Source: Clostridia bacterium
GTDB taxonomy: Bacteria; Bacillota; Clostridia; Oscillospirales; QAKW01
Direction: 5' to 3'
NCBI GenBank assembly: GCA_017442025.1
Contig: JAFSBD010000193.1
Span: 1-5,356 of the forward strand
Length of the DNA stretch: 5,356 nucleotides
The notes beneath the pieces were generated by a model. It saw nothing but the letters and a program-made list of their open reading frames with translations, was not told the origin of the DNA and did not search any database. How positions within the stretch are numbered: position 1 is the stretch's first letter; each line of letters starts with the position of its first letter. Made by a program: the position numbers and the translations under genes. Shown here piece after piece: positions 4,586 through 5,356 of the stretch.

Positions 4586-5356
4586 ATGAAAGATCGGCTG
4601 AATTTAATATTAAAAGCTGCGATAGAAGCGTATGTTGATACAGGCGAACCTGTATCCTCCAAGTTGATATTGGCGCGTGCCGGTTTGAGCGTTTCTTCTG
4701 CAACCGTTCGTAACGACCTGGCGGAGCTGGAGCGGGAGGGCTTTCTGGAGCAACCCCATACCAGCGCAGGCAGAGTCCCCACTGAAAAAGGCTATCGTTA
4801 TTATGTGGATCACCTGCTTACCTCTACCAGCCTTTCGGTAGAGCGGGCGGCGATCATCGAAGAAGCGGTGGAAGACCCCACCGGGAATGTGGATGAATTT
4901 CTCAAGCACGCATTATCCCGCTTCTCGGAGATCACCGGCTATACCGCCGCGGCGGTCATCAGCCATTCCGATGAAGATCGCATTATTAAGGTGGAATTGG
5001 TCAAAACCGCCGATAACTGCCTGAATTTGGTGGCGATCACCCGCAGCGGAACGGTCAAGAATAGCTTCTGCCGTTTCTATTTTTTGGCGGATGATGAGGA
5101 GATCAAGGCACTTTCCGAGATGCTCAATTCCTTTTTGGGGGATGTCAGTTTCACGCGCCTGACCGATGAGGATTTTGAATCCTTGGAAAATCAGCTTTCC
5201 GCCTTGCATGAAAACTGGAATTTCCTGGCCGGGGTTGTGAAAAATATGGTGGATTCCATCCGCAATCCCAAGGTATTTGTATCCGGCCAGAGTAATTTGC
5301 TTTCCCACCCCGAATTTTATGAGGTGCATAAACTGCAGAATGTGATGCAGTTTTTG
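4586..5356 (+). CDS. hrcA: Heat-inducible transcription repressor HrcA, N-terminal part (runs off right edge)
   Basis: HrcA is the dimeric repressor of the class I heat-shock genes (groESL and the dnaK operon), acting at CIRCE; its folding depends on GroEL in characterised Firmicutes, which links repression to chaperone availability. The visible 257 residues show the N-terminal winged helix, TGEPVSSKLI (19-28), then SVSSATVRNDLAELEREGFL (35-54) and the hallmark EQPHTSAGRVPTEKGYRYYV (55-74), followed by the GAF-like dimerisation and insert region. The family is usually about 340-350 residues, so the last quarter is missing at the edge. The ATG at 4586 is chosen for spacing from the GGCGGG site. 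The perfect CIRCE 20 nt upstream shows autoregulation. In most Firmicutes grpE, dnaK and dnaJ follow; that lies outside this window. Confidence 0.96.
   Translation, partial: MKDRLNLILKAAIEAYVDTGEPVSSKLILARAGLSVSSATVRNDLAELEREGFLEQPHTSAGRVPTEKGYRYYVDHLLTSTSLSVERAAIIEEAVEDPTGNVDEFLKHALSRFSEITGYTAAAVISHSDEDRIIKVELVKTADNCLNLVAITRSGTVKNSFCRFYFLADDEEIKALSEMLNSFLGDVSFTRLTDEDFESLENQLSALHENWNFLAGVVKNMVDSIRNPKVFVSGQSNLLSHPEFYEVHKLQNVMQFL

Overview
The window looks like chromosomal core DNA from a Gram-positive, low-to-mid-GC member of the Clostridia, plausibly an Oscillospirales/Ruminococcaceae-type gut bacterium. This is inferred from gene content and signals: a class II aldolase of the Firmicutes type, a DegV protein, a perfect CIRCE/HrcA heat-shock regulator, a small PC4/YdbC-type protein, strong AGGAGG-like ribosome binding sites, and AT-rich intergenic regions between coding regions of roughly 50% GC. 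I see no mobile element, CRISPR array, tRNA or rRNA.

Layout, left to right. (1) 1-391, minus strand: N-terminal 130 residues of a class II fructose-1,6-bisphosphate aldolase, running off the left edge. (2) 392-536: a divergent intergenic region with two back-to-back sigma-A promoters whose -35 boxes are only 8 bp apart. (3) 537-1394 and 1391-2431, plus strand: a DegV fatty-acid-binding protein overlapping by 4 nt with mnmA, the tRNA 2-thiouridylase. (4) 2432-2519: AT-only promoter region. (5) 2520-4052, plus strand: a 510-residue membrane protein that I match to the DUF3810 family. Its zinc-peptidase signature, usually HExxH, has been replaced by R-A-I-A-K. (6) 4053-4158: two adjacent hairpin terminators, one for each of two convergent genes. 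(7) 4159-4383, minus strand: a GTG-started PC4/YdbC-type ssDNA-binding protein. (8) 4384-4585: a second divergent intergenic region with a full-consensus promoter leftward and a CIRCE-controlled promoter rightward. (9) 4586-5356, plus strand: hrcA, cut by the right edge.

Functionally these are mostly independent housekeeping units: glycolysis (fba), exogenous fatty-acid use (DegV), tRNA wobble-uridine thiolation (mnmA), ssDNA binding (PC4-like) and heat-shock repression (hrcA, normally heading a grpE-dnaK-dnaJ operon that would lie to the right). The least explained part is the DUF3810 protein. It keeps the family fold signatures and three N-terminal membrane helices, has lost every recognisable metal-binding residue, carries a very acidic cytoplasmic tail, and uses codons more like the aldolase than like its immediate upstream neighbours. 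A second oddity is the aldolase, where the first zinc-ligand histidine (H-x-D-H) reads as asparagine.
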